A stretch of DNA of 64,000 bases from Lactuca virosa (Eukaryota; Streptophyta; Magnoliopsida; Asterales; Asteraceae): positions 309,499,701-309,563,700 of the forward strand of contig CAKMRJ010002223.1 in the NCBI GenBank assembly GCA_928212115.1. Reading direction: 5' to 3'. The stretch's first letter is position 1. Each line of letters opens with the position of its first letter. Shown here piece by piece: positions 25,150-34,882 of this stretch. The notes beneath the pieces are model-generated. The model had not been told where the DNA came from and did not search any database. It saw only the letters and a program-made list of their open reading frames with translations. Made by a program: the position numbers and the translations under genes.

Positions 25150-25804
25150 CTGAAGTAGAGCCATACGTCTTGACTCTCCCATCTCTTAGATCTCTCAGGT
25201 AAACAGGGCAGCTTCGTCTCCAATGCCCCTTCTCTTGGCAATAGAAGCATATGGACTCTTTTGGAATGGCACAAGGAACTATCTCAGAATTTACCTTTTC
25301 TGGATTTCCAATGTCACCATTTTCAATATCCATTGAAGTTTGGGAGTTTGATTTGCCAGACAAATTTGCTCGATCAGCACGCCAAATCATTTCTGATTCA
25401 GCAGCTATAAGCAAATAGGTCAAATCAATGAGGGTCACGTCATGGTCCATCATATAGTACTCTCTAACGAACTCACTATATGATTCAGGAAGTGACTGAA
25501 GAACCCAGTCAACAGCTAACAATTCTGAGATATCGACACCCATCATCCTTAACCTATCAATGTGTGACTTCATCTCTAAGATGTGTGCACACACAGGTTT
25601 CCCATCTTCGTGTTTACTTGCCAAAAGGGCTTGAGTGAGCTTGAACTTTTCAAGCCTTTGAACTTGTGGGTCAGGGAGAATAATTGGAGGAGGTGGATGA
25701 AGTGAAGCATGACTCTCATTTCCTTGATCGTATCGTGGAACGTCATCTTCATTTGGAAAGCTTGTTCCAAGGGACTTGGGAAGTCCATTGTAAGATTTAG
25801 ACAT
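25136..25804 (-). CDS. Intact gag-like ORF of the non-autonomous copia-2
   Basis: A 222-codon uninterrupted frame starts at the ATG directly after CTAG, matching the copia-1 and copia-3 gag starts. The N-terminus is a Pro-rich segment (HPPPPIILPDPQ, about residue 36-48). Residues 58-140 resemble the C-terminal half of the copia-3 gag domain (HILEMKSHIDRL; LPESYSEFVREYYMMDHDVT), and a zinc knuckle CFYCQEKGHWRRSCP (CX2CX4HX4C) lies at about 192-206. The N-terminal half of a normal copia gag is missing. Such a protein may bind element RNA and join particles built by an autonomous relative; that is inference. No protease or polymerase follows. Confidence 0.85.
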   Translation of the reverse strand: MSKSYNGLPKSLGTSFPNEDDVPRYDQGNESHASLHPPPPIILPDPQVQRLEKFKLTQALLASKHEDGKPVCAHILEMKSHIDRLRMMGVDISELLAVDWVLQSLPESYSEFVREYYMMDHDVTLIDLTYLLIAAESEMIWRADRANLSGKSNSQTSMDIENGDIGNPEKVNSEIVPCAIPKESICFYCQEKGHWRRSCPVYLRDLRDGRVKTYGSTSGKIH

Positions 25805-26495
25805 CTAGAAAACGGGAGAAAATTCAAGTTATAAGAATCCTTGATGTAACACCCAAATGAAACATCAAGGCGAGGATCCAACACAACATTCTACAACCTA
25901 GAAGAGGGATGTCGTAATCTAGTTGTAGAATATTTGAAGGTAGGTAAATGACGATTTACCAATTCCCATCATGAAAAACGAAAATGAAATTTAAGTTTTA
26001 AATGAATTGAAACTCCTAGATCTTTTGAGATTCATTGAACTTTTCAATGGCATGTTTAATCTCGATTATGCCCTTCTATTTGTGACTGGGATGCCGAGGA
26101 TCACAAACAAGGTGTGAATAACCATACGAATCACGTGGTGCACCCAATTGTTACTATCACCTAATCAATGTGTCGGTTAGCCACACACGCTCCATTGATC
26201 TATGATAAACATCGAGCCACCCTTCACTACCAATGTCAACCCCAAATTAGTGTGCCAGTTTGTTGGATTAATGTCTAAGTGTGCCGGTTAGCTACACACG
26301 CTCCACTAACGTTTGACAAGGGTACGAAGTGTAATTCCATGGATTAGCATACAAATTCACATTTTGCCCTAAAGTAACTAAGATTAGGAATTTGTAAAAG
26401 CATTTAGTTACTTTGTACTTCATTATACTTATAATGGAAGGTTTCGTCCTATCCTACCCGTTCGGCTAACGACCCTCCACTAGTCAAGAGTGTGG

Positions 26496-26515
26496 TGGGT
26501 AAGAGTGGATACCCA
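26496..26515 (-). ncRNA. Conserved leader hairpin, copia-2 copy
   Basis: On the minus strand TGGGTA and TACCCA pair perfectly around the loop TCCACTCT. The copia-3 copy (60764-60783) has TGGGTG/CACCCA and copia-1 (7892-7911) TGGGTG/CATCCA with the same loop. The closing pair changes from G-C to A-U with both sides altered. I infer an RNA element, possibly for packaging. Confidence 0.55.
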
Positions 26516-27245
26516 TTCAATCACCATTTTATAGGCAATTTCCTTAAACACCCCTTATAGACCAGCTTCGTGAATGAGGCCTACTAACGGTAAGACTGAC
26601 TCTTTACTCATATATATAATATTATACTTTTAATGTTACAAATATATAGTATAGGGTGTATTTTACACTTTTAAAATACTAGGTGGTTTTATTAACTTTC
26701 TCTTTTAATTAAACTTTTAATTAACTTAACAAAACCATGAGGGTGTAATTTGAACTTTTCAAAATACTAGAGTTTTAGAATTTAAATATTACATAATTAA
26801 ACTATTAATCAAAATTTTAAATTCCAAAACTTGAGGGCAAGTTTTGAAACTTTTCAAAACATTTGGGTTTAACTATTTAAATTTCAAAAACAAAACTTTT
26901 AAGTTCAAATGTAAACTATAAAACCTAAAGGGAGTAATTTGAAACTATTCAAACTTACTAGGGATCAAATAACAAATAATATAAATCAAACAATTAATTT
27001 AGTGATTATCTATATTTGACCTAATCCAATTTTAGTCACAACATAATTACCAAATAATTTGAATAATATTTATTTATCATATAAAGAAACTATTATTCAA
27101 AAGATTTGAAATTATCTTTTGTTTTGGTAAGGATAATCATTTACATATAATAAAATTCGGATTTTATTATCAAAAAAAGATTTTGGCATCAATCCTACAA
27201 CAAAACAGCAAGTAAATCCCGAAATATACTCTGTCAGACTCCCAG

Positions 27246-27315
27246 ACTCGCCGAGTCAGTCCTGAACTCGCCGAGTAGGGCCAACTCGCCGAGTCCAGAT
27301 ACAGACTCGCCGAGT
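27246..27315. repeat. Four ACTCGCCGAGT palindromes in the copia-2 leader
   Basis: Copies start at 27246, 27266, 27284 and 27305, spaced 18-21 bp, close to the primer site. Confidence 0.95.
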
Positions 27316-27391
27316 TGAGTCGGGCAGAGGCAAAAAATTGATTTTCAGCAGAAAAACGACAATTGCATCACATACAACAGAAACCAATCAA

Positions 27392-27404
27392 GGCTCTGAT
27401 ACCA
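27392..27404 (-). other. Primer-binding site of copia-2
   Basis: The plus strand GGCTCTGATACCA is the exact complement of TGGTATCAGAGCC; one base separates it from the 5' LTR. It fixes the minus orientation. Confidence 0.93.
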
Positions 27405-27405
27405 C

Positions 27406-28199
27406 TGATGGGTTTTAAGCATAAGAACAATCCTATGTGCTCATACAAACCCTAATGCTTGGATCTAGGTTTCTCTATTGTACAGGCAATGAATCCAAGA
27501 CTTACAAACCCTAGCTCTATTAAATAAGAACTGGAATAAGGGTTTAGTAATTACCTTTGATTGTTATATAGCAATAACAATCAATCCTTGCTTTGATTGG
27601 CTTCAGAAAGCTTAGTGCCTGAAGTGTTGCACCTCTAATGGAGTCATAAACACCACTAAGCAACTTGGATGAAGAGGGAGGAGAGAAGAGGCACCAAAAA
27701 TGACTGGAAACCCTAACAGATTACTTGTCTACGTTTTTGGGGCTTAAGGGTCCTTTATATACATGTAGGCTATTAGGGTTTACAACTAGGAAACCCAAAT
27801 CTGGCTGCTTAGGCCCTAAGCAGCCCATGGACTCCTTTAACATATCCCTTGGCCGATTTCTAATGGGCTTCCCATAGAATTCGTCCAACCTATATATTAT
27901 TAGGTGATCCATAGCCCAATCGTAATTATCTTATAATTACAAATGCAGTCCCCTAAGTTTAATTAATCTCTTTTAGCCACAAAATTAATTCTTAATTAAT
28001 TCATGACTAATATCAATTAAACTATATGATTTCTCCTTTAATATATTATTATTATAATATATTAATAAATCATAATTAAACCTTTCTCTCCTTAATTCAT
28101 CCTACATATTGCTATGGTGAAGGCAACCCAAAAGGACCATGCTCATAATCGGGTCAAGTACATACCAAAATAGTTATGGACTTAGACACTAATCCAACA
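27406..28199 (-). repeat. Copia-2 5' LTR
   Basis: 794 bp; sense TGTTGGATTAGTG to AAAACCCATCA, the same end as copia-3. On the minus strand TATATAAAGGA (27751-27761) is a TATA box and AAAG/GTAATT (donor at 27554) a splice-donor-like site about 200 bp downstream. Confidence 0.94.
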
Positions 28200-28869
28200 C
28201 ACTCATAACTTAGTAGATAAATGAGTCTTTTTAGTAACAGTTCAAGTAAACATACTAGTAAACTATAATAGGTATAGTTTAGGAGTCAGATCATACTAGA
28301 TACTAGAACATACTATAAAGAGAATCAGTGAGGTTGATATAATGCACGATAACAGAAGGAACATACTAAGATACTATAACAGAAAGAACATACTAAGATG
28401 TTATAGAAGAAGAACAAAACAGGATCTAATGATACCAATAATCAGTAACTCATTGTTGTAAACAAAAGGTGATATTAAATTGGGTATACATGATCATATA
28501 ACTTGAATGTGAGACTACTTCACGACTCATCAATCTGTTTGCTGAAGTCGAATTGGTAACCAGAATCTCTTGCGGGGAGAGCGTATAGTATGGGTACTAC
28601 TCATCACATTATGACCTTAATAAAACAAACTTGTTTTAAGGTAATTTAGTACTTCAGGATGTCAATTTAAAAGGCAACTGTGTACTTACATTTTTCCCAT
28701 TTCTTTCATATTGTGACAGTTCCACTTGAAAGTGATTGCAAACTATTTTCGAGTTAAGATAATTATAAACTAGGGAAAACTTACATCTTTTCAAAAGACA
28801 AACAGAACAGTCGAGTCTAGTACATTTAGTAGAAAGAGGCCTATAATGCTAACTTTATGATTCCTTAGT

Positions 28870-29645
28870 TTATACATCAGGAATATATATTAATCGGATC
28901 CGACAGGTAGTAGGATGTGCGCTTTCCGCTTCATTTCCTGTTCCTTGTTTGGTTGTGGGCTTAGAGCAGATTCACCCAGCCTACTATCTATTCGATCTTA
29001 GCTATTTATATGTTCCGTATACACCAAGTAATCATAAGGGGTACCAGGTATGGGTCAGGTCATAGGACACTAATTCAATGCACCGTTTTCTAGTACAAAA
29101 CATACTTTTCAAATAGAACATTTGGTATTCAGAACTAGAAACTTACCAGTAAAGGGTTTAATCGATTTTATTAAACCGGTATAACTTAATGGACCTTAAG
29201 TGGTTAATTCTATTAAACCTTAGTTTATACATCAAGGTTATATATAATTAATACCCGATAGATAGTTAGATGTGTGCTTTCCGCCTCATTTCCTGTTCCT
29301 TGTTTGGTTGTGGGCTTAGGGCAGATTCACACAATTAACTATATGTTCGATATTAGATTATATATAGCTAGTATAAACTAAGTGATTATAGAAGGAACCA
29401 TTGTGGTTACCATTTTTACTAAAAGAAATACGGGTTTTCTGAAAGAATCTTTTCATCAAATATAAAGGAACTATTACAGTTAACTCCATGAGTACCAAGT
29501 GAATACACTAGGGTTATATACAACGAAGATCTAACAAACAATGGGATGTGTGCCTTCCGCCTCATTTCCTATTCCTTGTTTGGTTGTGGGCTTAGGGCAG
29601 ATACACACAACCGATTGTTTGTTTACTATGGGTTTTATATAACTT
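28870..29645. repeat. Three diverged direct repeats in L1a
   Basis: A block containing TTCCGC.TCATTTCCT and CTTGTTTGGTTGTGGGCTTA occurs near 28921, 29276 and 29552, spaced about 355 and 276 bp. L1b has one counterpart (about 21190-21260, antisense), which largely accounts for L1a being longer. Confidence 0.85.
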
Positions 29646-30106
29646 GTATCCATTTAGTACTCATAGAAAGGATTGTAGAGTCATTTTTTACCTATCTTTC
29701 ATCAAAGCAGGAAATATAGAATTTTCTGGAGGAACAGGCGAACTTTTCTAAACAGAAATTACAACTTATTACAACTTTCTTACAACTTACTTACATCACT
29801 AAAATCTTATGAAATCACCAGCTTAAATGCTGATCTACTCTTTCAAAATAACTTGTATTCTCACGAGACTAGTAGACAGGTACGCGCACTGGGATTCAGA
29901 AGATGGAGCAGTATAGCTCCATGTCTTGTTTTGTTATTTACTTTGTAGTCTATGTTATGTGAACCGCATACTTTGTAAACACTTTCTTTCTAATGAAATG
30001 GTTGTTTATTACTTTGATTACTATGTTGCATGTCTTGTGATACTAAACATGACGTCGTCCACCCCATAATGTTTCCGCCGTTCCGGTTTTGGGGTATGAC
30101 ATTATT

Positions 30107-30802
30107 TGATATGATTTGATTTGTGAATTTGTGAATCACATGCTAGTTAGGGCTACGAATCTGCTCAGTATTTGCAAGATAGAATTCTAGGAGAGATGCC
30201 TTTGTATGCCTATTGTAGGAACTTGTAGACTTGCATGTTAGTACTGATCAGCAGTGATAGGATGGCCTGATTAGGTTATGCTTGGTTCTGATTACTCGAT
30301 GCTCGAATATTGCTTGCTTTGTGCTTTTAGGAGTTCTCACTAACTTCAGCTAACTAGTAAGTGAATATGTTAAGTTGCATATTACTGACACTTGATAATT
30401 TTAGAAGGTTAGGTTTTAACTCTATTGCGCAGCTCTTGTTTGAGTCCAACCGTTGTAGTGTGAGACCTCTCATTCGAAGAATTATCTGGTTTTGGTGATG
30501 TGTAATTGTATTCGTGAGCTAGTTAGAGGAATTTAGCAGGAGTTCCTTCTGCAACTGATGGCAGATAGTGGTGTGGAGTTTGCCCTAGGAAAACCAAGGA
30601 AGAGATTTAGGGCTGGGAGCTTTATCTTGATGAGGATTAATTGTATGGATATAGAGTGACTTGGCAAATTCAAGGCAATCCTTGAGGAAAGTACGGATAA
30701 ATGTGGAAAGTGGTATGGCCCCGTACAACTTGAAGCAAAGGATCCGTACTCAAGTCAAGGAGAGCTGCGAGGAAACCAGGGAGCTTAGAGTATGAGATCC
30801 TT

Positions 30803-30862
<60 letters not shown>

Positions 30863-30899
30863 ATGTGTTTTCTGATGGTTTATATGATCTGTTTTCAGT
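30107..30899 (+). other. G1 leader, second part
   Basis: Untranslated sequence continuing from 16138-16312; it parallels the G2 leader (56400-57100), sharing blocks such as TTGAGTCCAACCGTT and AAGTGAATATGTTAAG. It ends in CTGTTTTCAG just before the gag ATG, a good 3' splice-site-like sequence. Confidence 0.75.
30805..30861. repeat. TA microsatellite in G1 leader
   Basis: Pure TA repeat about 40 bp upstream of the gag start. Confidence 0.95.
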
Positions 30900-31491
30900 A
30901 TGGTGACTCTTCGAGGCAGACCGTTTAGTAGTTCTGGTGCTAGTGAGGGATCGGGCTCAGGTTCTAGAGACGTGCAGTTGGATGATCGGACGAGGGAGTT
31001 CATTTCGTCTGAGGTTACGCATTGCGTTATTGAGCAGACTCCTGTGATCTTTGGTACGTTTAAGGAGGGTATTGTGGAGCTGTTGGAGGAGCGTTTGGTC
31101 TCTTTTCATTAGGATATGGTGACCTTGATAGGGGCCCGTTCTTTGACCTTCAAGGATTTCTAGGCATATAGGGCTCCAAACTACTACTAGGAGAAGGACC
31201 CGATAGCGAGTAAGCGATGGTTAACAGATGTTGTTAACGCATTCCACACCAACAGTTGTCCTGATGGGGCAAATGTCAGAGTTATTGCGTCTATGTCATG
31301 GGATGATTTTGTGACTAGGTTCAGGGCTGAGTTTGAACCAGTGATTGAGGTACAATAGTTCGCACGAGAGTTTCAGGATCTCCCCCAGACTACTGAGACG
31401 GTGGCTGAGATCACCGTGATGTTTCGTGAGAGGGCGATTTTGGTTCCGCAATATGTGGCGATAAGACACTGGAGGATATGATAGAGAGATC

Positions 31492-31526
<35 letters not shown>

Positions 31527-31867
31527 ATATCGAGATGGAGAGGAAAATGAAGCTGGATCAAGCTCAGGTTTCCGGGGGATTGGGAAAGAAGCCCAAGGTT
31601 CAGGATTCGAGATCGAGGGGAGAGTAGGGCCGAAACCGTTGTGGGAAGTGTGGAAAGATGCACGAGGGACCGTGTAGGGTGGGTGGTTCAGGCTGCTTTA
31701 AGTGCGGCCGGACAGGTCATTTTATCAGGGATTGTACTGCTAATACCACCACCCCAAGATCTAATATGATTTGCTTTCATTGCAATCAAAGGGTCTACAA
31801 GAATTCCCATTGTCCGAGTTTGACTGCAGAAGGGCCGATGTCAGCACCGGCTCCTGCGACTCTTTAG
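30900..31867 (+). pseudogene. G1 gag (broken)
   Basis: Starts MVTLRGRPFSSSGASEGS and follows the G2 gag (REFISSEVTHCVIEQTPVI..). Gag forms the particle shell and its zinc knuckle binds RNA. Stops occur at 31110, 31162, 31188 and 31359. A segment present in G2 gag around its DWWEEV motif is missing, and a GA microsatellite (about 31496-31522) disrupts the C-terminal part. A frame at 31658-31867 carries CFKCGRTGHFIRDC (CX2CX4HX4C) and a second, degenerate CFHCNQRVYKNSHCP motif. It is not translatable as one protein. Confidence 0.85.
31496..31522. repeat. GA microsatellite in G1 gag
   Basis: A run of AG repeats in the degraded gag C-terminal half. Confidence 0.9.
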
Positions 31868-31903
31868 ATTATTGACGGCCACTAGGGCAAGGCTGATGCA
31901 CAT

Positions 31904-32347
31904 GTGGTGAAGAGCAGGGCTTTTCTGGTAATGGCCGAGGAAGCTCGCACGACACCTGATGTGGTGACGGGTATATGTGTTCTCCTTATCTGTTTATTTA
32001 TATTGAATTGCTTGCTTATATTTATGTGTTTTCTTTTAGGATCGTTCCTCGTGAACGGTATATCTGCTTTGATATTGTTTGATTCGGGGGCTACCAGATC
32101 CTTTGTATCGCTTGCGCTTAGCAAGAGGTTTGCTAGAGCTCCGGGGGAGATGGATTGTCCTTTAGATGGAGAGAATATAGATGATCGATCTGTCCGAGTT
32201 GCGAGGGTTCATCGATGTTGTATTATTCAGATGTTCGGCGAGCAGTATCCTATTGATTTGCTTCCTATTCCTTTTCGTGGGAACAATGCTAATGTGGGTA
32301 TGGATTGGTTTCGCCCCAATAGGGCGGTGATCGATTGTGAGCATTAG
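31904..32347 (+). pseudogene. G1 aspartic protease region with intron-like insert
   Basis: The frame encodes ILFDSGATRSFVSLALS (active-site DSGA) and, near its end, VGMDWFRPNRAVIDCE, the usual retropepsin C-terminal signature of plant gypsy elements. The enzyme would cut the Gag-Pol precursor. A T-rich 69-base segment (31971-32039) starts GTATATG and ends TTTTCTTTTAG; removing it joins VVTG directly to SFLVNG in frame, as in relatives such as M. Because 69 is a multiple of 3 and holds no stop, the frame stays open either way. It ends in a TAG at 32345-32347. Confidence 0.82.
31971..32039 (+). other. Candidate 69-nt intron in G1 protease coding region
   Basis: GTATATG..TTTTCTTTTAG between the gag-derived linker and the protease core; the translated insert is hydrophobic and absent from M. 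G2 has a T-rich interruption beginning GTATG at the matching place (58275). Confidence 0.5.
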
Positions 32348-32421
32348 TTAGTTCGGATTCGAACCCGAAGCTGGGGATAGTTAGTAGTTCAGGGAGAGGG
32401 AGCTGAACGTGGGCCGATGTT

Positions 32422-33375
32422 GTGTTCAGCAGCAACGGCCATACGCTATATCCAACAGGTTTGTTCCGAATTTTATGTTTAGAAGCTAGGGCCAGACGCT
32501 ATATCCAACAGGTTTGTTCCGGATTTGTCGCCTATGTTATGGATACCCGTGATAAGGGTAAGGAAAATATGGATGATGTGCCGATTGTGCGGGAGTATCC
32601 AGATGTGTGTCTAGAGGATTTTCCTGGGGTGCCTCCAAAGAGACAGGTTGAGTTCAGGATGGATATGGTTCCAGGTGCGGCTCTGATAGCCAAAGCACCA
32701 TATTGGTTTTGCTCTTCCCGAGATGCAGGAGTTGTCTACACAGCTGCAGGAGCTGTTAGACAAGGGATTCATTCGACTGAGCAGTTCTCCATGGGGAGCA
32801 ACGATCTTGTTTGTGATGAAGAAGGATACGTCTCATCGTATGTGCATTGACTACCAGGAGGTGAATAAGGTAACAGTGAAGAACCGTTATCCACTCTCGA
32901 GGATTGATGATCTGTTTGACCAGCTTCAGGGTGCATCTTGATTTTCCAAGATTGATTTGCGTTCGGGTTATCATCAGATGAGGTTTAGAGATGAGGATGT
33001 GCAGAAGACGGCTTTCCGGACTCGTTATGGTCATTACGAGTTCCTAGTGATGCCTTTTTGGCTCACCGATGCTCCAACAACGTTCATGGATCTCATGAAC
33101 CGCGTATGCATGCCAATGTTGGATCGGTATGTGATTATATTCATTGATCATATCTCGGTCTATTCCAAGACCCAGGAGCAGCAAGAGGAGCACTTGAGGG
33201 ATGTGCTGGAGACTTTGAAGAGAGAGAGACTTTTCGCAAAGTTCTCCAAGTGTGAGTTCTGGTTACGCGTGGTTCAGTTTCTGGGGAACCTTGTCAACCA
33301 GAATGGTATTCTGGTTTATCTGGCCAAGGTCGAGGTCGTGATGCGGTGGGACATTCCAAGGTCTCCATCTTAGAT
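32422..33375 (+). pseudogene. G1 reverse transcriptase (broken)
   Basis: The RT-leading region (PIVREYPDVCLEDFPGVPPK, frame 1) passes by a frameshift near 32705 into a second frame holding GFIRLSSSPWGATILFVMKK, MCIDYQEVNKVTVKNRYPLS, then SKIDLRSGYHQ. RT copies element RNA into DNA. The stop at 32939-32941 sits before FSKIDLRSGYHQ, and another TAG is at 33371. The active site reads FIDHIS at about 33150: the second catalytic Asp of the usual (Y/F)xDD box is His, so the enzyme would be dead even without stops. Order and motifs are those of Ty3/gypsy. Confidence 0.9.
32438..32520. repeat. Short 53-bp tandem duplication in G1 pol
   Basis: ACGCTATATCCAACAGGTTT occurs twice, 53 bp apart, between protease and reverse transcriptase. 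Confidence 0.9.
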
Positions 33376-33935
33376 TCGGAGTATCCTTGGTTTATAAGGT
33401 TATTATCGAAGATTCATCCAGGATTTCTCCAAGATAGTTCTTCCTTTGAGTCGGTTGACAAAGAAGACGGTCATTTTTTGTTAGGGGCCTGAGCAGCATG
33501 CAACTTTTAAGACCCAGGGGCAGAGATTATGCTAGGAGCTGATTTTGACCCTGCCGGAGGGTCTTGAGGATTTTGTGGTTTATTTTGATGTGTCGAACAC
33601 AAGTTTGGCGGAAGTGTTGATGCAGAGGGGTCGCGTGATCGCTTACGCTTTGGAGTAGTTGAAGCCTCATGAGGCGAACTATCCAACACATGATTTTGAG
33701 CAGGGGGCTGTGGTTTTCGCCCTCACGATTTAGCGACATTACCTCTATGGGGTCCACTGTACTATTTACGAGGATCACAAGAGCCTGAGGTATCTGATGG
33801 ATCAACCAAATATGAATATGAGGCAGCACCAGTGGTTGGATGTGGTGAAGGATTATGATTGTGAGATCCTTTACCACCCTGGAAAGGCCAATGTGGTGGC
33901 CGATGCTCTTAGCCGCAAGGCGGCCGCAACTCCGA
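33376..33935 (+). pseudogene. G1 RNase H domain (broken)
   Basis: Continues the RT frame with GYYRRFIQDFSKIVLPLS, then VVYFDVSNTSLAEVLMQRG and YPTHDFEQGAVVFAL, RHYLYGVHCTIYEDHKSL and GKANVVADALSRK, the recognisable gypsy RNase H signature. Stops include TAG at 33656-33658, where relatives have ..RQLK, and TAG at 33731-33733, where relatives have a Trp before RHYLYG. Both fit C-to-T change on one or other strand. Confidence 0.88.
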
Positions 33936-34877
33936 TCAGGGATATGTGTTTGTGGATGATCGTGATTACTCCGCTATTGGAGCGGATTCGGGATGCTCAG
34001 ATCAAGGCTATGGAGGAAGAGCATCGGAAGAGTGAGCGTATTGTGGGTCACCTGGCTTCCTTTGATTATGGTAGTCGTGGGTTGTTAACTTTTTATCGGA
34101 GGGTATGGATTCTATATCGGGGCGGTGTGCATCAAAATCTGATGGAGGAGGCGCACAAGTCTAGGTTCTCCTTTCATCCCGAGGTGACTAAGATGTATAG
34201 AGATCTTCAACCTGATTATTGGTGGCCCTGCATGAAGCGGGATGTGGCTTGGTATGAGGAGAGGTGCTTGACTTGCAGGAAAGTGAAGGCTGAGCATCAG
34301 CGACCTCACGAAAAGATGAAGCCGTTGGAGATTCCCATATGGAATTAGGAGGAGATCAACATGGGTTTGATCACAAAGTTTCCTCGGACTATGCGTGAAT
34401 GTATTCGATTTGGGTCATCGTGGATTGGTTGACCAAGAGCGCGCATTTCATCCCGGTTCAAGAGAGTATTTCTGCAGAGAAATTGGCTGAGGTGTATATC
34501 AAGGAGGTTATGACACAACATAGGGTGCCGGTTTTGGTGGTTTTAGACAGGGATGTTTGGTTTACTTCTAAGTTTTGGAAGAGGTTCCATGATGAGTTGG
34601 GTACTCATCTCCATTTCAAGTAAACATTCCATCTGCAGACTGATGATCAGAGCGAGTGGACTATTTAGACTTTAGAGCATATGCTTTGGGTGTTTGTTCT
34701 GGATTACGGTAGGAGTTGGGATAAGTATCTTTTGTTAGAAGAATTTTTGTATAACAAAAAATATCATGCAATCATCGATCAACCTCCTTTTGAGATGCTC
34801 TATGGGAGGTATACAGGGCCCTGATTTGTTGGGGCGAGGTCGGCCAACAGGTTATGGGGAGTACCGAAGTGGTACTC
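33936..34877 (+). pseudogene. G1 integrase (broken, interrupted by M)
   Basis: A zinc-binding HHCC region is seen (FHPEVTKMYRDLQPDYWWP, CLTCRKVKAEH). After a TAG at 34346 and a frame change, the core shows VDWLTKSAHF (first Asp), VLDRDVWFTSKFW (second Asp) and QTDDQSEW (the Glu). Integrase joins element DNA to the chromosome. More stops follow at 34621 and 34666. Element M is inserted within the AAGAC after GGTACTC; the reading frame resumes with TTELIQQVHSRL on the other side (44415 onward). Confidence 0.88.
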
Positions 34878-34882
34878 AAGAC

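Larger units (their letters stand above)
25805..27391 (-). other. Copia-2 leader (untranslated)
   Basis: No gene. From the primer site inward (minus strand) it holds four ACTCGCCGAGT palindromes (27246-27315), A/T-rich sequence, the conserved leader block with the hairpin at 26496-26515, two GTGTGGCTAACCG-type modules (about 26165 and 26290), and at its end CCCGTTTTCTAG touching the gag ATG. A TGTTGGATTAATGTCTAAG match to an LTR start lies on the opposite strand at about 26262. Confidence 0.8.
17607..28204 (-). mobile_element. Copia-2: gag-only Ty1/copia element on the minus strand
   Basis: LTRs at 17612-18418 (3') and 27406-28199 (5') are very similar; the primer-site complement is at 27392-27404 and the purine-tract complement at 18419-18432. 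Flanks CCCTC (17607-17611) and CACTC (28200-28204) match at 4 of 5 bases, a slightly decayed target duplication. It carries one intact gag-like ORF and no pol. Solo LTR L1b is inserted in its 3' half. Confidence 0.92.
16313..30106 (+). mobile_element. L1a: solo LTR of a gypsy family related to M, split by copia-2
   Basis: The ends TGTGACAACCCG (16318) and GGGGTATGACA (30101) are flanked by TTATT (16313-16317 and 30102-30106). The two parts (16318-17611 and 28205-30101) together form one LTR of about 3.2 kb with no primer site, purine tract or gene, which is the structure left by LTR-LTR recombination. In reverse complement its ends match L1b and the M LTRs. It sits in the G1 leader. A donor-like TAAG/GTGAGT lies at about 17387. 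Confidence 0.9.

Noticed and set aside
30785..31003. Minus-strand frame with an Ile-Tyr run
   Set aside because: It is the translation of the TA microsatellite.
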